Assembly (NCBI RefSeq): GCF_033807715.1
Contig: NC_084590.1
Coordinates: 36,669,505 to 36,733,504 of the forward strand
Length of the DNA: 64,000 nucleotides
Direction of reading: 5' to 3'
DNA from: Cololabis saira
Lineage: Eukaryota; Chordata; Actinopteri; Beloniformes; Belonidae
Shown in pieces: positions 1 to 8,797 of this stretch. Numbering within the stretch: position 1 is the first letter of the stretch; each line of letters begins with the position of its first letter. Both the position numbers and the translations under genes were made by a program. Under the pieces are notes generated by a model. That model saw only the letters and a program-made list of their open reading frames with translations, made no database searches and was not told the DNA's origin.

Positions 1-423
1 TGCCTTCAACCAAAGGTTAAGGCTAAAGTAGTACTGACAGTTGGGTGGGCGGGGAAAGCAATGACTGAACTAGTGGAAATAGCTCAACACCACTGGGACA
101 ACACAGAACAAAAGGAATCTAAAATGTATGAAACGCTAATGCTTGCCCAAGTGTCTCACTACACAGGCGGAGTACCGAGAGGAGGACGCAGCGGCAGAGG
201 GATCAACCAAAGATGTGGACCAATGAATCACTCACACCACAACAAAGGTCACACGTCGCACTTCCCAAACAAAAACAATAGGAACTGCTTCTGTTGTGGT
301 GAACCAGATCATTGGATAAAAGATTGCCCCTATAGAACATCCCAACCTAATTTTACCCTGCCTATGGTAACTCCATCAAGTGATCACATGGAGGTCCAAC
401 AAACCCCACAGCACAATCCATAG
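1..423 (+). CDS. gag: gag, C-terminal part with nucleocapsid zinc knuckle (partial)
   Basis: The frame is open from base 1 to the UAG at 421-423, so the gene starts upstream of the window. A retroviral zinc knuckle CX2CX4HX4C is read at 286-327 (Cys, Cys, His, Cys spaced as in nucleocapsid). It follows an Arg/Gly-rich stretch (about 172-200) that would bind RNA. Nucleocapsid packages the viral genome. There is one knuckle, as in gammaretroviruses. The tail after the knuckle is short and rich in Pro, Gln and His. Matrix and capsid are not in the window. The pol frame continues directly after the stop, so gag and pol are probably one readthrough unit. Confidence 0.9.
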   Translation, partial: CLQPKVKAKVVLTVGWAGKAMTELVEIAQHHWDNTEQKESKMYETLMLAQVSHYTGGVPRGGRSGRGINQRCGPMNHSHHNKGHTSHFPNKNNRNCFCCGEPDHWIKDCPYRTSQPNFTLPMVTPSSDHMEVQQTPQHNP

Positions 424-442
424 AGCTGTCAGGACAGTGCCC
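421..442 (+). promoter_or_regulatory. Candidate gag-pol UAG readthrough site
   Basis: A single UAG separates the gag frame from the pro-pol frame, and both are frame 1. Immediately after it, CTGT-CAGG-ACAG (426-437) can fold into a small hairpin. Gammaretroviruses express Gag-Pol by suppressing a UAG followed by a pseudoknot. The in-frame UAG is seen directly; its suppression and the role of the hairpin are inferred. Confidence 0.7.
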
Positions 443-3400
443 AAATTGAAACAGAAATAACTTTAACAGTAGCTCCACTGATAAAACTAGCAAAAACAAA
501 TGAAGAGCCTAACTTAACAATAGATGTAAATGGAAAATCTACATCATTTCTGGTAGATACAGGAGCTTCTCTTTCAACTTTAAGACCAATCACTTCTACA
601 AATTTGAAATCATCTAAAGAAACTGTCAGAGCTGTGGGGGTTGGAGGGATTCCCATGTGTTTACCTGTCTCTGAGCCTACTACAGTATCTATAGGCCCGT
701 TTACTGAAAGCATGTCAAACTTCACAACTTCTCACTCCTTTCTGCTGTCAGATACCACACCTGTAAATCTATTAGGGAGAGACTTGTTGTGCAAACTAAA
801 TTGTACCATTTACTGCACACCAGACGGTATCTTTTTAGAGACTAACCAAGATAACACAACCGCTGTACTAGCAGCTCTGATAGATCAGAACCAGCTGATG
901 GATGCGGAAAAAGGGAAAACACAGGATAGAATAGTGTCCAGCGTGCCCCCATCAGTATGGTCTTCTTCTTCTAATGACATTGGTTTGATCAAATCTACTG
1001 AACCAGTACAGATATTGCTGAAACAGAATGTCTCTTTGCCAAAGATTTCACAGTATCCTCTTTCTCAGGAAAAGAGAGAGGGCATCCGCCCTATAGTTCA
1101 ATCTCTGTTAAGCCAGGGAATAATAGTGCCGTGTGATAGTCCATGCAACACGCCTATACTTCCTGTTAAAAAACCAGGTAAACCAGAATATAGATTTGTA
1201 CAGGACCTACGAGCTATAAATGAAGTGGTACTCCCACGTTTCCCTTTAGTTCCAAATCCTACTACAGTTTTGTCGTCAATACCTGCCAATTCCACCCACT
1301 ATACTGTGTTGGACCTTTGCAGTGCATTCTTTTCTGTCCCTCTACATAAGGATAGCCAATATTTATTTGCATTTACATATGATGGACAACAATACACATT
1401 CACCAGATTACCCCAAGGGTATACTGAGTCACCTACAATTTTTTCTCGTGCTCTAAATAATGACCTCAAAGACGTGTCATTTCCTGGAGGCTCCACTCTG
1501 ATTCAATATGTTGACGATTTACTTTTAGCCAGTCCCTCTGCCCCTGCATGCGAAATGGACACAGTTACCCTTCTCAACGCTTTAGCTGTCAAAGGCCACA
1601 AAACCTCACTTAAGAAAGCTCAACTGTGTCAGAATGAAGTCCAGTATTTGGGACATACACTATCTGGCTCCACAAGGGTCCTTACTCCCTCCAGAATAAA
1701 ATCTATAATAGAAATGCCCAAACCCACAACTATGTCACAGATGAAGACATTTTTAGGTATGACGGGCTATTGCAGACAATGGATAATGGATTATGCATCA
1801 CTTGCAATGCCACTCCAAGACATATGCAAACCCTCAGACTGCACTCAGCCCTTAACCTGGTCACAACAAGCTGACGATGCTTTTAACAAGTTAAAACAGG
1901 CATTACTATCTGCCCCTGCGCTCGGCCTTCCCGACTACAATCAACCATTCACTCTTTTTGTACATGAAAAATGTGGATTTGCCCAATCTGTTCTCACTCA
2001 ACGTCATAACTCTGCTTACAGACCTGTGGCGTACTTTTCCTCTAAACTGGATCCCGTCGAGAGAGGGCTTCCACCTTGTCTCAAAGCCGTAGCCGCAGCA
2101 GCACTTGCTATCAACAAATCTGCTGATATTGTTTTAGGGTCACCACTAACAGTCATGGTCCCACACGATGCACTCACCCTGATTACCAGAGAGGCACATA
2201 GACATGTGACAGGGACAAGAGAAGCAAAATACGTACTAACTCTCACTGCTCCACACATTACACTAAAAAGATGTTCTATCCTTAACCCTGCTACATTACT
2301 TCCAACCGAAGATGATGGTGAACCCCATAATTGTATGGATGTCACCTCATGTTCATCTAAACCTCGTCCCGACCTTTCTGAAACTCCACTCTCTAACTCT
2401 GATCTTGTTTTCTTCACTGACGGCTCTGCTTATAGAGAAAATGGAATACCATATGCAGGTTATGCAATTTGTGATAATTTCTCAACTGTTGAAAGTGCCG
2501 CCCTGCCCTCCTCCAACTCCGCCCAAGTAGCTGAACTATATGCACTGATGAGAGCCTGTCAACTAGCAAAAGGTAAAACTGTTACGATCTATACAGATTC
2601 CAGATATGCTTTTGGTTGTGTACATGATTTTGGTATATTGTGGGCGAACCGAGGATTTATCACATCTTCGGGGACACCCGTTAAACATGGTCAATTGATT
2701 GGTGAACTGTTAGAAGCGTGTCAACTACCTTCATCTATTGCTGTTGTTAAATGTGAAGCCCACACCAAATTCAAGGACCCTGTTTCACTAGGCAATGCTT
2801 CGGCTGACCATGCAGCAAAAGAAGCCGCCAAATTTGGCTTACCTGTCCATGTAAAGCTCTGCCCTTCTATACCCGCTAACGATCTGGCTTCTCCTAATGA
2901 TGTAGCCCTCTTACAAGAGACTGCTGATGCGAAGGAGCACAGATTGTGGCTTTCCCATGGTTGTAAAAATGTAAATAATTTGTGGGTCAGCAACGACGGC
3001 CGCGTTGTTGCACCCACATCTTTGTACCCGTGGCTAGCACGCATGTCACATAGTTTGTCACATGTAAGCAAAGGGGGAATGTGTCAGATAGTGTTGAAAG
3101 ACTGGTATGCTCCAGGATTCACATCCTATGCAAGAAAATATTGTGAACAATGCCTAATCTGTCAACAACATAACCCAGGGAAAACAGTACAAACAACATT
3201 GTCAACACACCCCCCCCCACGGGGACCCTTTGAAGCTCTGCAAATAGACTTTATTCATATGCCAAAATGTGAGGGATATGAAAATGTTCTTGTATGCGTG
3301 GATATGTTTTCAAACTGGCCTGAAGCCTGGGCTTGCAGGAAGGCGGACTCTACTGCTGTAGTGAAATGCCTATTAAAAGACATTGTTCCACGGTTCGGCA

Positions 3401-4128
3401 TTCCACACAGCATCAACTCAGACCGAGGTACTCATTTCACTGGACAAATAATGACTGAACTCTGTAAATCACTGGGTATTAAACAGAGACTGCATTGCCC
3501 ATACCACCCGCAGTCTGCAGGGCTAGTTGAAAGACAAAATGGCATCTTGAAAAACAAACTAGCCAAACTGTGTGCTGAAACTGGGCTAAAATGGACAATG
3601 TTGTTGCCTTTGGCCCTAATGTCGATGAGGTCAACACCCGTTAGGAAGCATAAACTCACACCTCATGAAATTATTACGGGTAGACCTATGACTATACCAA
3701 GTAATTCAGTTCTATGTATGAAAAAGATGGACCTCCATGCCATGGATGAATCCATGATATCATTCTGTTCTGCTCTAACTTTTGCTGTCCAGTCAATCCA
3801 CAGACAAGTAAAAGCTGTCCAGTCTCCTCCTAGTGACAAACCGTGCCATAACCTCCAACCCGGCGACTGGGTCTGTGTCAGGGAGTTCCGACGGAAAAAC
3901 GCCCTGAAACCTCGCTGGTCTAAACCTCAACACGTCCTGCTCACCACCAACACCGCCGTCAAGTGTGAGGGGCGTCTAATCTGGATCCACGCATCCCACT
4001 GCAAGAAAACAACTCCTCCGCCATGCACCGGAAACCAGCTGGTACCATCTTCTTCCTGGGGGTCTTCGTCCTCACCACCGTCGGAGCCAGTGAAAGAAAC
4101 CACGCAGGCTCGGACAGCCCAGAAGTAG
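424..4128 (+). CDS. pol: pro-pol polyprotein: protease, reverse transcriptase, RNase H, integrase
   Basis: This frame has about 1234 codons with no stop, continuous with gag across the UAG. Domains in order: aspartic protease with DTGA at 556-567; reverse transcriptase with the catalytic YVDD at 1507-1518; RNase H with TDGS near 2416-2427 and TDSR near 2595; integrase zinc domain with H-X3-H (3049, 3061) and CLIC (3151-3162); integrase core Asp 3247, Asp 3421 and Glu 3529, which is DD35E spacing. The C-terminal end overlaps env by about 100 bases in another frame. No ATG is expected because it is made as a Gag-Pol fusion. All catalytic residues I can locate are present, so it is potentially functional. 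Family membership is from motifs, not from a database search. Confidence 0.95.
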   Translation, partial: SCQDSAQIETEITLTVAPLIKLAKTNEEPNLTIDVNGKSTSFLVDTGASLSTLRPITSTNLKSSKETVRAVGVGGIPMCLPVSEPTTVSIGPFTESMSNFTTSHSFLLSDTTPVNLLGRDLLCKLNCTIYCTPDGIFLETNQDNTTAVLAALIDQNQLMDAEKGKTQDRIVSSVPPSVWSSSSNDIGLIKSTEPVQILLKQNVSLPKISQYPLSQEKREGIRPIVQSLLSQGIIVPCDSPCNTPILPVKKPGKPEYRFVQDLRAINEVVLPRFPLVPNPTTVLSSIPANSTHYTVLDLCSAFFSVPLHKDSQYLFAFTYDGQQYTFTRLPQGYTESPTIFSRALNNDLKDVSFPGGSTLIQYVDDLLLASPSAPACEMDTVTLLNALAVKGHKTSLKKAQLCQNEVQYLGHTLSGSTRVLTPSRIKSIIEMPKPTTMSQMKTFLGMTGYCRQWIMDYASLAMPLQDICKPSDCTQPLTWSQQADDAFNKLKQALLSAPALGLPDYNQPFTLFVHEKCGFAQSVLTQRHNSAYRPVAYFSSKLDPVERGLPPCLKAVAAAALAINKSADIVLGSPLTVMVPHDALTLITREAHRHVTGTREAKYVLTLTAPHITLKRCSILNPATLLPTEDDGEPHNCMDVTSCSSKPRPDLSETPLSNSDLVFFTDGSAYRENGIPYAGYAICDNFSTVESAALPSSNSAQVAELYALMRACQLAKGKTVTIYTDSRYAFGCVHDFGILWANRGFITSSGTPVKHGQLIGELLEACQLPSSIAVVKCEAHTKFKDPVSLGNASADHAAKEAAKFGLPVHVKLCPSIPANDLASPNDVALLQETADAKEHRLWLSHGCKNVNNLWVSNDGRVVAPTSLYPWLARMSHSLSHVSKGGMCQIVLKDWYAPGFTSYARKYCEQCLICQQHNPGKTVQTTLSTHPPPRGPFEALQIDFIHMPKCEGYENVLVCVDMFSNWPEAWACRKADSTAVVKCLLKDIVPRFGIPHSINSDRGTHFTGQIMTELCKSLGIKQRLHCPYHPQSAGLVERQNGILKNKLAKLCAETGLKWTMLLPLALMSMRSTPVRKHKLTPHEIITGRPMTIPSNSVLCMKKMDLHAMDESMISFCSALTFAVQSIHRQVKAVQSPPSDKPCHNLQPGDWVCVREFRRKNALKPRWSKPQHVLLTTNTAVKCEGRLIWIHASHCKKTTPPPCTGNQLVPSSSWGSSSSPPSEPVKETTQARTAQK

Positions 4129-5549
4129 ATGAACTTCAACACCCCAGACTTCGACGACTGGCAGAGGAGCAGGGGAGCAGCGCAGGCCACAGAGGCCCAG
4201 AAGCAGATGCATTATACACGCCAAAACACTCACATCTGTCGCAGGAACAAAACAGACACCCTTGCAAACACCACAAACGAGACCTAACCGTTTACCAGGA
4301 GAAAATAACTCCTAAAATATATGAAACACAACCCTCAACAAACACATACCTCCAACTGGCAAAAATGGTTGCTGAAAATAGCCCACACCCTGATAACTGT
4401 TATGTGTGTGGGTTCATTCCACACAGCACAAAAGAAGGACTCCCATTAATGACTCTGCCCATTACTTCATGTGACACCTGTTACATTTTGAACCTCAATT
4501 CCTCTTATGGGCATTGCAAATGTCACAAACCCCCCCAAATGAGACAAATGTATTGTGATAAAATTCACACTAGCTGTTATTCCTGCAGCACACCGATTCC
4601 TCTCACCCTCACCATGATCCCAAAGACATTAAAGTGGTGTGTTGAAGGCAAAGGAACTATCCACCTAGGAATATCAAACTGTGACTCCACATACTCTCCT
4701 TCTGAAGAACCGCTTGTTAAGCCTAAAACAAGCCAAAATCCACTGCCCGATTCCATTAAAGATTATAACTACCTTGCTACAATGGTTAATCGCTGTTCCA
4801 TACCTCTACCAAAAGGTGTTTACTGGATTTGTGGCATGAAGGCTTACGAATATCTTCCAAACGATTGGTCTGGTATATGTGGTCTGGGCCATGTGGTACC
4901 AGCCATGAGAATCGTCGCTGTACCACCGAAAGTTCGCATTGTTAAAAGAGAATTGTACACTCACACCCAGACACCATGGACAAGATTTTTTGGTGCCCTC
5001 GTTCCAAATTACGGAGTCATGGCAGCTTTGGATCAGATAAGGGACCTATCTCATGCAGTTGAAGACTTAGCAAATACCACAGCAAAGGGCATGTCTATGC
5101 TTTCACAAGAGATGACTGCTGTAAGGATGATGGCCTTGCAAAATCGTGCTGCATTGGACTACTTATTAGCTTCTCAAGGGGGAACTTGTGCTGTGATTAA
5201 AACTGAATGCTGTACCTTTATACCTAACCACAATGCCACCATCCAAGAAATAACAGATCACTTGAAAAACATTGCTAACACATTACATACACCTGTCACG
5301 ACTAGTTTGTTTGGTTGGTTTAGAGAACAGTTAGGACACGTTGGTTACTTGATATTTGAATTTGCTTTATTGGGGTTTGTACTCCTAATTGTTATTTGGC
5401 TTCTGATTACATGTCTAAGGTTCACTTGCAAAATATGTATGGCTCAAACTACTACTACAATCATGTACTCCACTGTAATTCCACCTCTACCGTCAGTGGA
5501 GGAGGAAAATTCAGACTTTCTGTTCAAAATTGGGATTGACTGTACTTAA
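4023..5549 (+). CDS. env: Envelope glycoprotein (SU and TM), gamma-type
   Basis: This is a 508-codon frame overlapping the pol end, as in simple retroviruses, where env is read from a spliced mRNA. The start at 4023 has a good context (gccgccATG) and is followed by a hydrophobic signal peptide (about residues 5-23). SU is Cys-rich with a CXXC (CYVC at 4398-4409), typical of gamma-type envelopes. TM has the CX6CC motif (Cys at 5187, 5208 and 5211) preceded by the conserved immunosuppressive-like region that begins LQNRAALD. A single membrane helix lies near 5340-5420, followed by a cytoplasmic tail of about 40 residues. The SU/TM junction is probably the basic VKR near 4950; it is not a canonical RXXR, so cleavage is uncertain. 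The frame is intact. Confidence 0.92.
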   Translation: MHRKPAGTIFFLGVFVLTTVGASERNHAGSDSPEVDELQHPRLRRLAEEQGSSAGHRGPEADALYTPKHSHLSQEQNRHPCKHHKRDLTVYQEKITPKIYETQPSTNTYLQLAKMVAENSPHPDNCYVCGFIPHSTKEGLPLMTLPITSCDTCYILNLNSSYGHCKCHKPPQMRQMYCDKIHTSCYSCSTPIPLTLTMIPKTLKWCVEGKGTIHLGISNCDSTYSPSEEPLVKPKTSQNPLPDSIKDYNYLATMVNRCSIPLPKGVYWICGMKAYEYLPNDWSGICGLGHVVPAMRIVAVPPKVRIVKRELYTHTQTPWTRFFGALVPNYGVMAALDQIRDLSHAVEDLANTTAKGMSMLSQEMTAVRMMALQNRAALDYLLASQGGTCAVIKTECCTFIPNHNATIQEITDHLKNIANTLHTPVTTSLFGWFREQLGHVGYLIFEFALLGFVLLIVIWLLITCLRFTCKICMAQTTTTIMYSTVIPPLPSVEEENSDFLFKIGIDCT

Positions 5550-5552
5550 GTG

Positions 5553-5609
<57 letters not shown>
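5553..5609 (+). repeat. 57-base A homopolymer at the polypurine-tract position
   Basis: The run begins 3 bases after the env stop and ends just before the LTR. A retrovirus needs a polypurine tract exactly here. The run is all purine but has none of the usual G residues near its 3' end, so the original tract may have been lost by expansion, or the length may be an assembly effect. Confidence 0.9.
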
Positions 5610-5612
<3 letters not shown>

Positions 5613-5675
5613 TGAATTGTCGAGCCACATTGTCATGGGAAGCTCCAGCCCCTACCCCCTACAGGGCTTTGAACT

Positions 5676-6015
5676 GGACTCAAGAACTTTTGTTGAGACT
5701 CCAATTTCCTACCCCATGTGAAGGTCCCGACACCTCGGAAGTTGGCTCAAACAGACAACTGGACTCAACAACTTTTGTTGAGACTCCAATTTCCTACCCC
5801 ATGTGAAGGTCCCGACACCTCGGAAGTTGGCTCAAACAGACAACTGGACTCAACAACTTTTGTTGAGACTCCAATTTCCTACCCCATGTGAAGGTCCCGA
5901 CACCTCGGAAGTTGGCTCAAACAGACAACTGGACTCAACAACTTTTGTTGAGACTCCAATTTCCTACCCCATGTGAAGGTCCCGACACCTCAGAAGTTGG
6001 TTCAAACAGATTTGA
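5676..6015 (+). repeat. Four tandem 85-bp repeats in LTR U3
   Basis: Copies start at 5676, 5761, 5846 and 5931 (exact 85-base spacing) and are nearly identical. Three of the four carry the dyad CTCAACAACTTTTGTTGAG; the first has one change. Tandem U3 repeats are enhancers in gammaretroviruses, and the same role is inferred here. The related solo LTR at 8327-8797 lacks them. Confidence 0.95.
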
Positions 6016-6132
6016 ATCAACGAGAGCACCCTATGGGGTGATTTGGAGGTCTGTGACAGTCATGACAAATGTCTGATAATGACATTTGGCCCGAGTCACA
6101 TCCGACTGTAAATTACTTTTTGTCCCTCGCCT

Positions 6133-6170
6133 GATTGGTGTATTCTTGCTTTAACTTCTTGTATAAGAAG
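6133..6170 (+). promoter_or_regulatory. LTR promoter: inverted CCAAT and TATA box
   Basis: ATTGG lies at about 6134 and TATAAG at 6162-6167, in the order and spacing of an LTR core promoter. Transcription would start about 25-30 bases further on, at the start of R. Confidence 0.7.
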
Positions 6171-6243
6171 CTTGTTCCAATTTCACTCGGTGTCAGCCAC
6201 CGAACCAGACACTGTCTGTATCTGTCAGCTGAACGCCGGCTAG

Positions 6244-6249
6244 AATAAA
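6244..6249 (+). terminator. LTR polyadenylation signal AATAAA
   Basis: AATAAA lies 77 bases after the TATA box and 54 bases before the LTR end, which fits a short R followed by U5. Confidence 0.75.
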
Positions 6250-6303
6250 ATCTCTCAATACCACAGCGGACTCTTGAACTGGACTTTGTAATATTCTTCA
6301 ACA

Positions 6304-7640
6304 TTAGCAAGTTCAGCAAAATAATATGGCCTGTTAGAGTTGAACAACAATTAATAACAGAACTGCATATTATCGATTTCAGTGTGGACAGAGAGTCTCC
6401 GATGTCACGCAATGCGACTCGATAGTCGGACGCTCGCATGCAGTTAGGAGACGGTTTTATAGTTGTGGGTGGTGTTTCACGCATCGGAGGCCAACCTATG
6501 TAAATCGCATTTTGGTTACGTAACGAAACAGAGCAGAGTCTGAACGGCTCGTAGATCCACATCACACTGGATGGCTCATCCGGGCGGCTGTACAGACACT
6601 GCTGAATTTGGTTGCTTTCCTCCTCTGAGTTGGCAGGCTGAAGGGAGACCACTTTATATATGTTAAAGTAGTTAATAACTACAGGCCAATCTTTAAATTG
6701 TGTGTTCTATCCAAGGTTCTTGAAAAGTTGGTCAGTGAACAACTTAAAGAATTTTTAAATGCTAATGGTCTTCTTTCACATCATCAGTCAGGTTTTCGCA
6801 AACAGCACAGTACAATAACTGCTGCTATTAAAGTGGCAAATGATATCATAGAGGCACTAGATGGCCGAAAATATTGTGCAGCTCTCTTTATCGACTTATC
6901 AAAGGCATTTGACACTGTCGATCATGTTATCCTGGCAGACGGACTCCACAAGATTGGCTTATCTGACCAGGCTGTAAACTGGTTCTCAAATTATTTATCA
7001 GGTAGAACACAGTGTGTCCAGGCCGCTGGATCTTCTTCCTCCCTTCTTCTTGTTCTAAAGGGCGTACCTCAAGGCTCCATACTAGGGCCATTGCTGTTCA
7101 CAATTTATGTGAATAATCTTTGTGATAATCTGGCTGATGCTGTGTCTCATTTTTATGCGGACGATACAGTTATTTATTGTTCATCTTCGTCAGTGTTACA
7201 ATCCCTTGAGTTCTTGGAAACTGCTTTTGATGCTGTTCAATCCCATCTGACTCAGTTTAAACTAGTATTAAACGCAGATAAATCGAAGACCATGCTTTTT
7301 TCAAATGGCAAGCAGCTTCCATCTCACCTTCCAAGGTTGTTAACTGTTCAGGGGATTGAAATTGAATTGGTCAGTTCTTATAAATATCTAGGCATTCTGA
7401 TTGATGACAACTTGTCTTTTAAATCTCATATTGATAACCTTGTTTCTAAGCTGAAACTATGCTGCTGCCAATTGTCCTTCTTTGCCTGTCCGTAGACTCT
7501 CCCACTGGCTGACTTTTATTAATAAATCCATTTTGGGACCCTACATATTTGTGCGTGCACATGTGTAGAAACGTCAGCCATTATGGCCTGCGCTCACAGA
7601 ACTTTATTCAAATTCAGGTCCCGAGAGCCAGAATTCACTG
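6304..7640 (+). mobile_element. Block A copy of a Kolobok-type interior joined to a LINE (truncated)
   Basis: This matches 16583-18100 closely, including the same junction between DNA-element interior and LINE (near 6655 here, 16942 there). Its left part is cut by the retrovirus insertion. Its right end jumps at about 7640 into the LINE sequence that starts near 21045 in block B, so some 3 kb present in B is missing here. A further deletion of about 180 bases lies near 7448. Confidence 0.8.
6662..7495 (+). pseudogene. LINE reverse transcriptase fragment (L2/Rex-like), 5' truncated
   Basis: The reading begins with the conserved N-N-Y-R-P-I block and continues through FIDLSKAFDTVDH, GVPQGSILGP and the catalytic YADD (near 7155). 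These are the fingers, palm and active-site blocks of a non-LTR retrotransposon reverse transcriptase of the Jockey/L2/CR1 group. There is no endonuclease part and no natural start. The frame ends at a stop after an internal deletion. A frameshifted copy is at 16949-17728. It is a dead fragment, although the reverse transcriptase frame itself is open. Confidence 0.85.
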
Positions 7641-7935
7641 TTCCCATTCATGTCTAAAATTATAGAAAAAGCTGTCCTCAGTCAGGTTTAACAGTTCCTT
7701 CACAACAACTACCTGTTTGATCCACATCAGTCTGGCTTTAGGCCGGGCCACTCAACTGAAACTATTCTCCTGTCAGATAGTGAGTCACTATGGGCTGCTA
7801 AATCCGCTGGTCTATCGTCAGTACTCATACTGCTTGACCTGTTCGCTGCCTTTGACACGGTCAAACACCACATCCTCAAAGCTTGGCATTTCAGGATCTA
7901 TCCTCTAGTGGTTCATGTCTTATTTTGCAGGAAGA
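7641..7935 (+). mobile_element. LINE reverse transcriptase fragment (second L2-like family)
   Basis: This carries decayed coding for HQSGFRPGHSTET and LLDLFAAFDTVKHHIL, spread over frames with stops. It is the block A counterpart of 21050-21345. Confidence 0.75.
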
Positions 7936-8326
7936 TCCTTCTGTAACGGGTATGAATTGAACCCAATCGCAGCACAAATGAACCAGGTTCAAAACAATCC
8001 TCCAAAAAAAACCAAGGACAACAAGGATTAACCATTTAACAAAAACAATCCACTCAAAAGGAGGGACAACCAAGCGCGATCAGGAAAACTCAGAAAAGAA
8101 CACTGGTTTCTAGGAACCAAATGAAACTTGCTACACACTTGTAGGATACACCTGGGTCAAATACACTGGCAGAATGCAAGGTGGTGAGACAGCGATCACA
8201 GAAGCAGTCCACGGACACAGGACATTAAATAAGCTTGAAAGATACAGGTTTATGGGGGTCGCAAAGGCATGGATCAAAAATTATTTAGAAGACCGTTATC
8301 AATATATTCAGATAAATAATGAAAAG
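7936..8326 (+). mobile_element. Repeat sequence shared with block B, and start of a third LINE fragment
   Basis: This matches 21346-22235 with about 490 bases absent here (21404-21896 in B). From about 8225 it is the LINE that continues at 8798, read as I-K-N-Y-L-E before the conserved Q-Y-I-Q-I-N. There is no intact frame. Confidence 0.65.
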
Positions 8327-8797
8327 TGTCGAAGAATAATATAAAATCCAGTTCAGAAGTCCGCTGTGGTGTAGTGACTTTTATTCAGTAAGCTGGCGGT
8401 GAGCAGACCGACACAGATCGGGTCTGAGTTGGTGTGCCGACCACCAATGGTTGAAATCACGACTCTTTATACAGTAAGTTCAAAGCACAAAAGGCAAGAA
8501 TCAACAAGCCAAGGGTGAAAGACAAAAAGCAATTAAAGGGTATTTACAGTCAGATGTGATCTGTGGCCAAATGCCGTCCTCGGGCATTCGGCATGAATAT
8601 CATTCAGTTGGAAACTACCCCATAGGGTGTTCTCGATATTCAAGTCTGTGGCCAAATGAGTTGGTATTAACATATCAGTCAGTCAGGAACTCCGTCATAT
8701 GGCATTCCCGTGGTTCAAGTCTGTTCAAAGGTGTCGGCTCTGCAGGGGCTAGGAAGCTGGAGTTTCACGTCAGCCACGGTGTCACAATGCCTCACCA
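8327..8797 (-). mobile_element. Solo LTR related to the endogenous retrovirus
   Basis: This 471-bp insertion splits the block A LINE; block B has the empty site (near 22228-22234). It is flanked by AAAG on both sides (8323-8326 and 8798-8801), a 4-bp duplication as expected for gammaretroviral integrases. On the - strand it starts TGGTGAGG and ends TTCTTCGACA, with TATAAA and AATAAA in the LTR order. Its last 45 bases closely match the end of the 5611-6303 LTR. It lacks the 85-bp repeats. It is the product of recombination between two LTRs of an older or sister insertion. Confidence 0.88.

Larger units (their letters stand above)
1..6303 (+). mobile_element. Endogenous retrovirus, gamma/epsilon-like, 5' part outside the window
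   Basis: The order is gag (3' end), UAG, protease, reverse transcriptase, RNase H, integrase, overlapping env, purine-only A run, LTR. This is a simple retrovirus layout with gag and pol in one frame, as in gammaretroviruses and their fish relatives. No stop interrupts pol or env, which suggests a recent insertion. The LTR ends in CA at 6303. The following TTAG also occurs at the uninterrupted paralogous site near 16583, so TTAG is the likely 4-bp target duplication, but the left copy is outside the window. The element sits inside block A of the duplicated region. Genus is inferred from layout and motifs only. Confidence 0.93.
5611..6303 (+). mobile_element. 3' LTR of the endogenous retrovirus
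   Basis: The LTR starts TGTGAA and ends TTCAACA, an imperfect terminal inverted repeat with TG...CA ends. It contains four 85-bp repeats, an inverted CCAAT box (ATTGG near 6134), TATAAG at 6162 and AATAAA at 6244. Its last 45 bases and its U3 start match, with substitutions, the reverse complement of the solo LTR at 8327-8797. The junction with the paralogous uninterrupted sequence (16583 onward) fixes the right end. Confidence 0.9.

Noticed and set aside
2016..2417. 133-codon frame on the - strand within pol
   Set aside because: It is a shadow of the real pol frame.
4240..4290. Basic HKR site near the env N-terminus as the SU/TM cleavage site
   Set aside because: It lies before the SU Cys-rich part, far from the fusion and CX6CC region; the VKR near 4950 is the better candidate.
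6113..6652. 179-codon frame on the - strand
   Set aside because: It crosses the LTR/host junction at 6303, so it cannot be an old gene. Its second half recurs at 16552-16806 only because the DNA repeat is duplicated.
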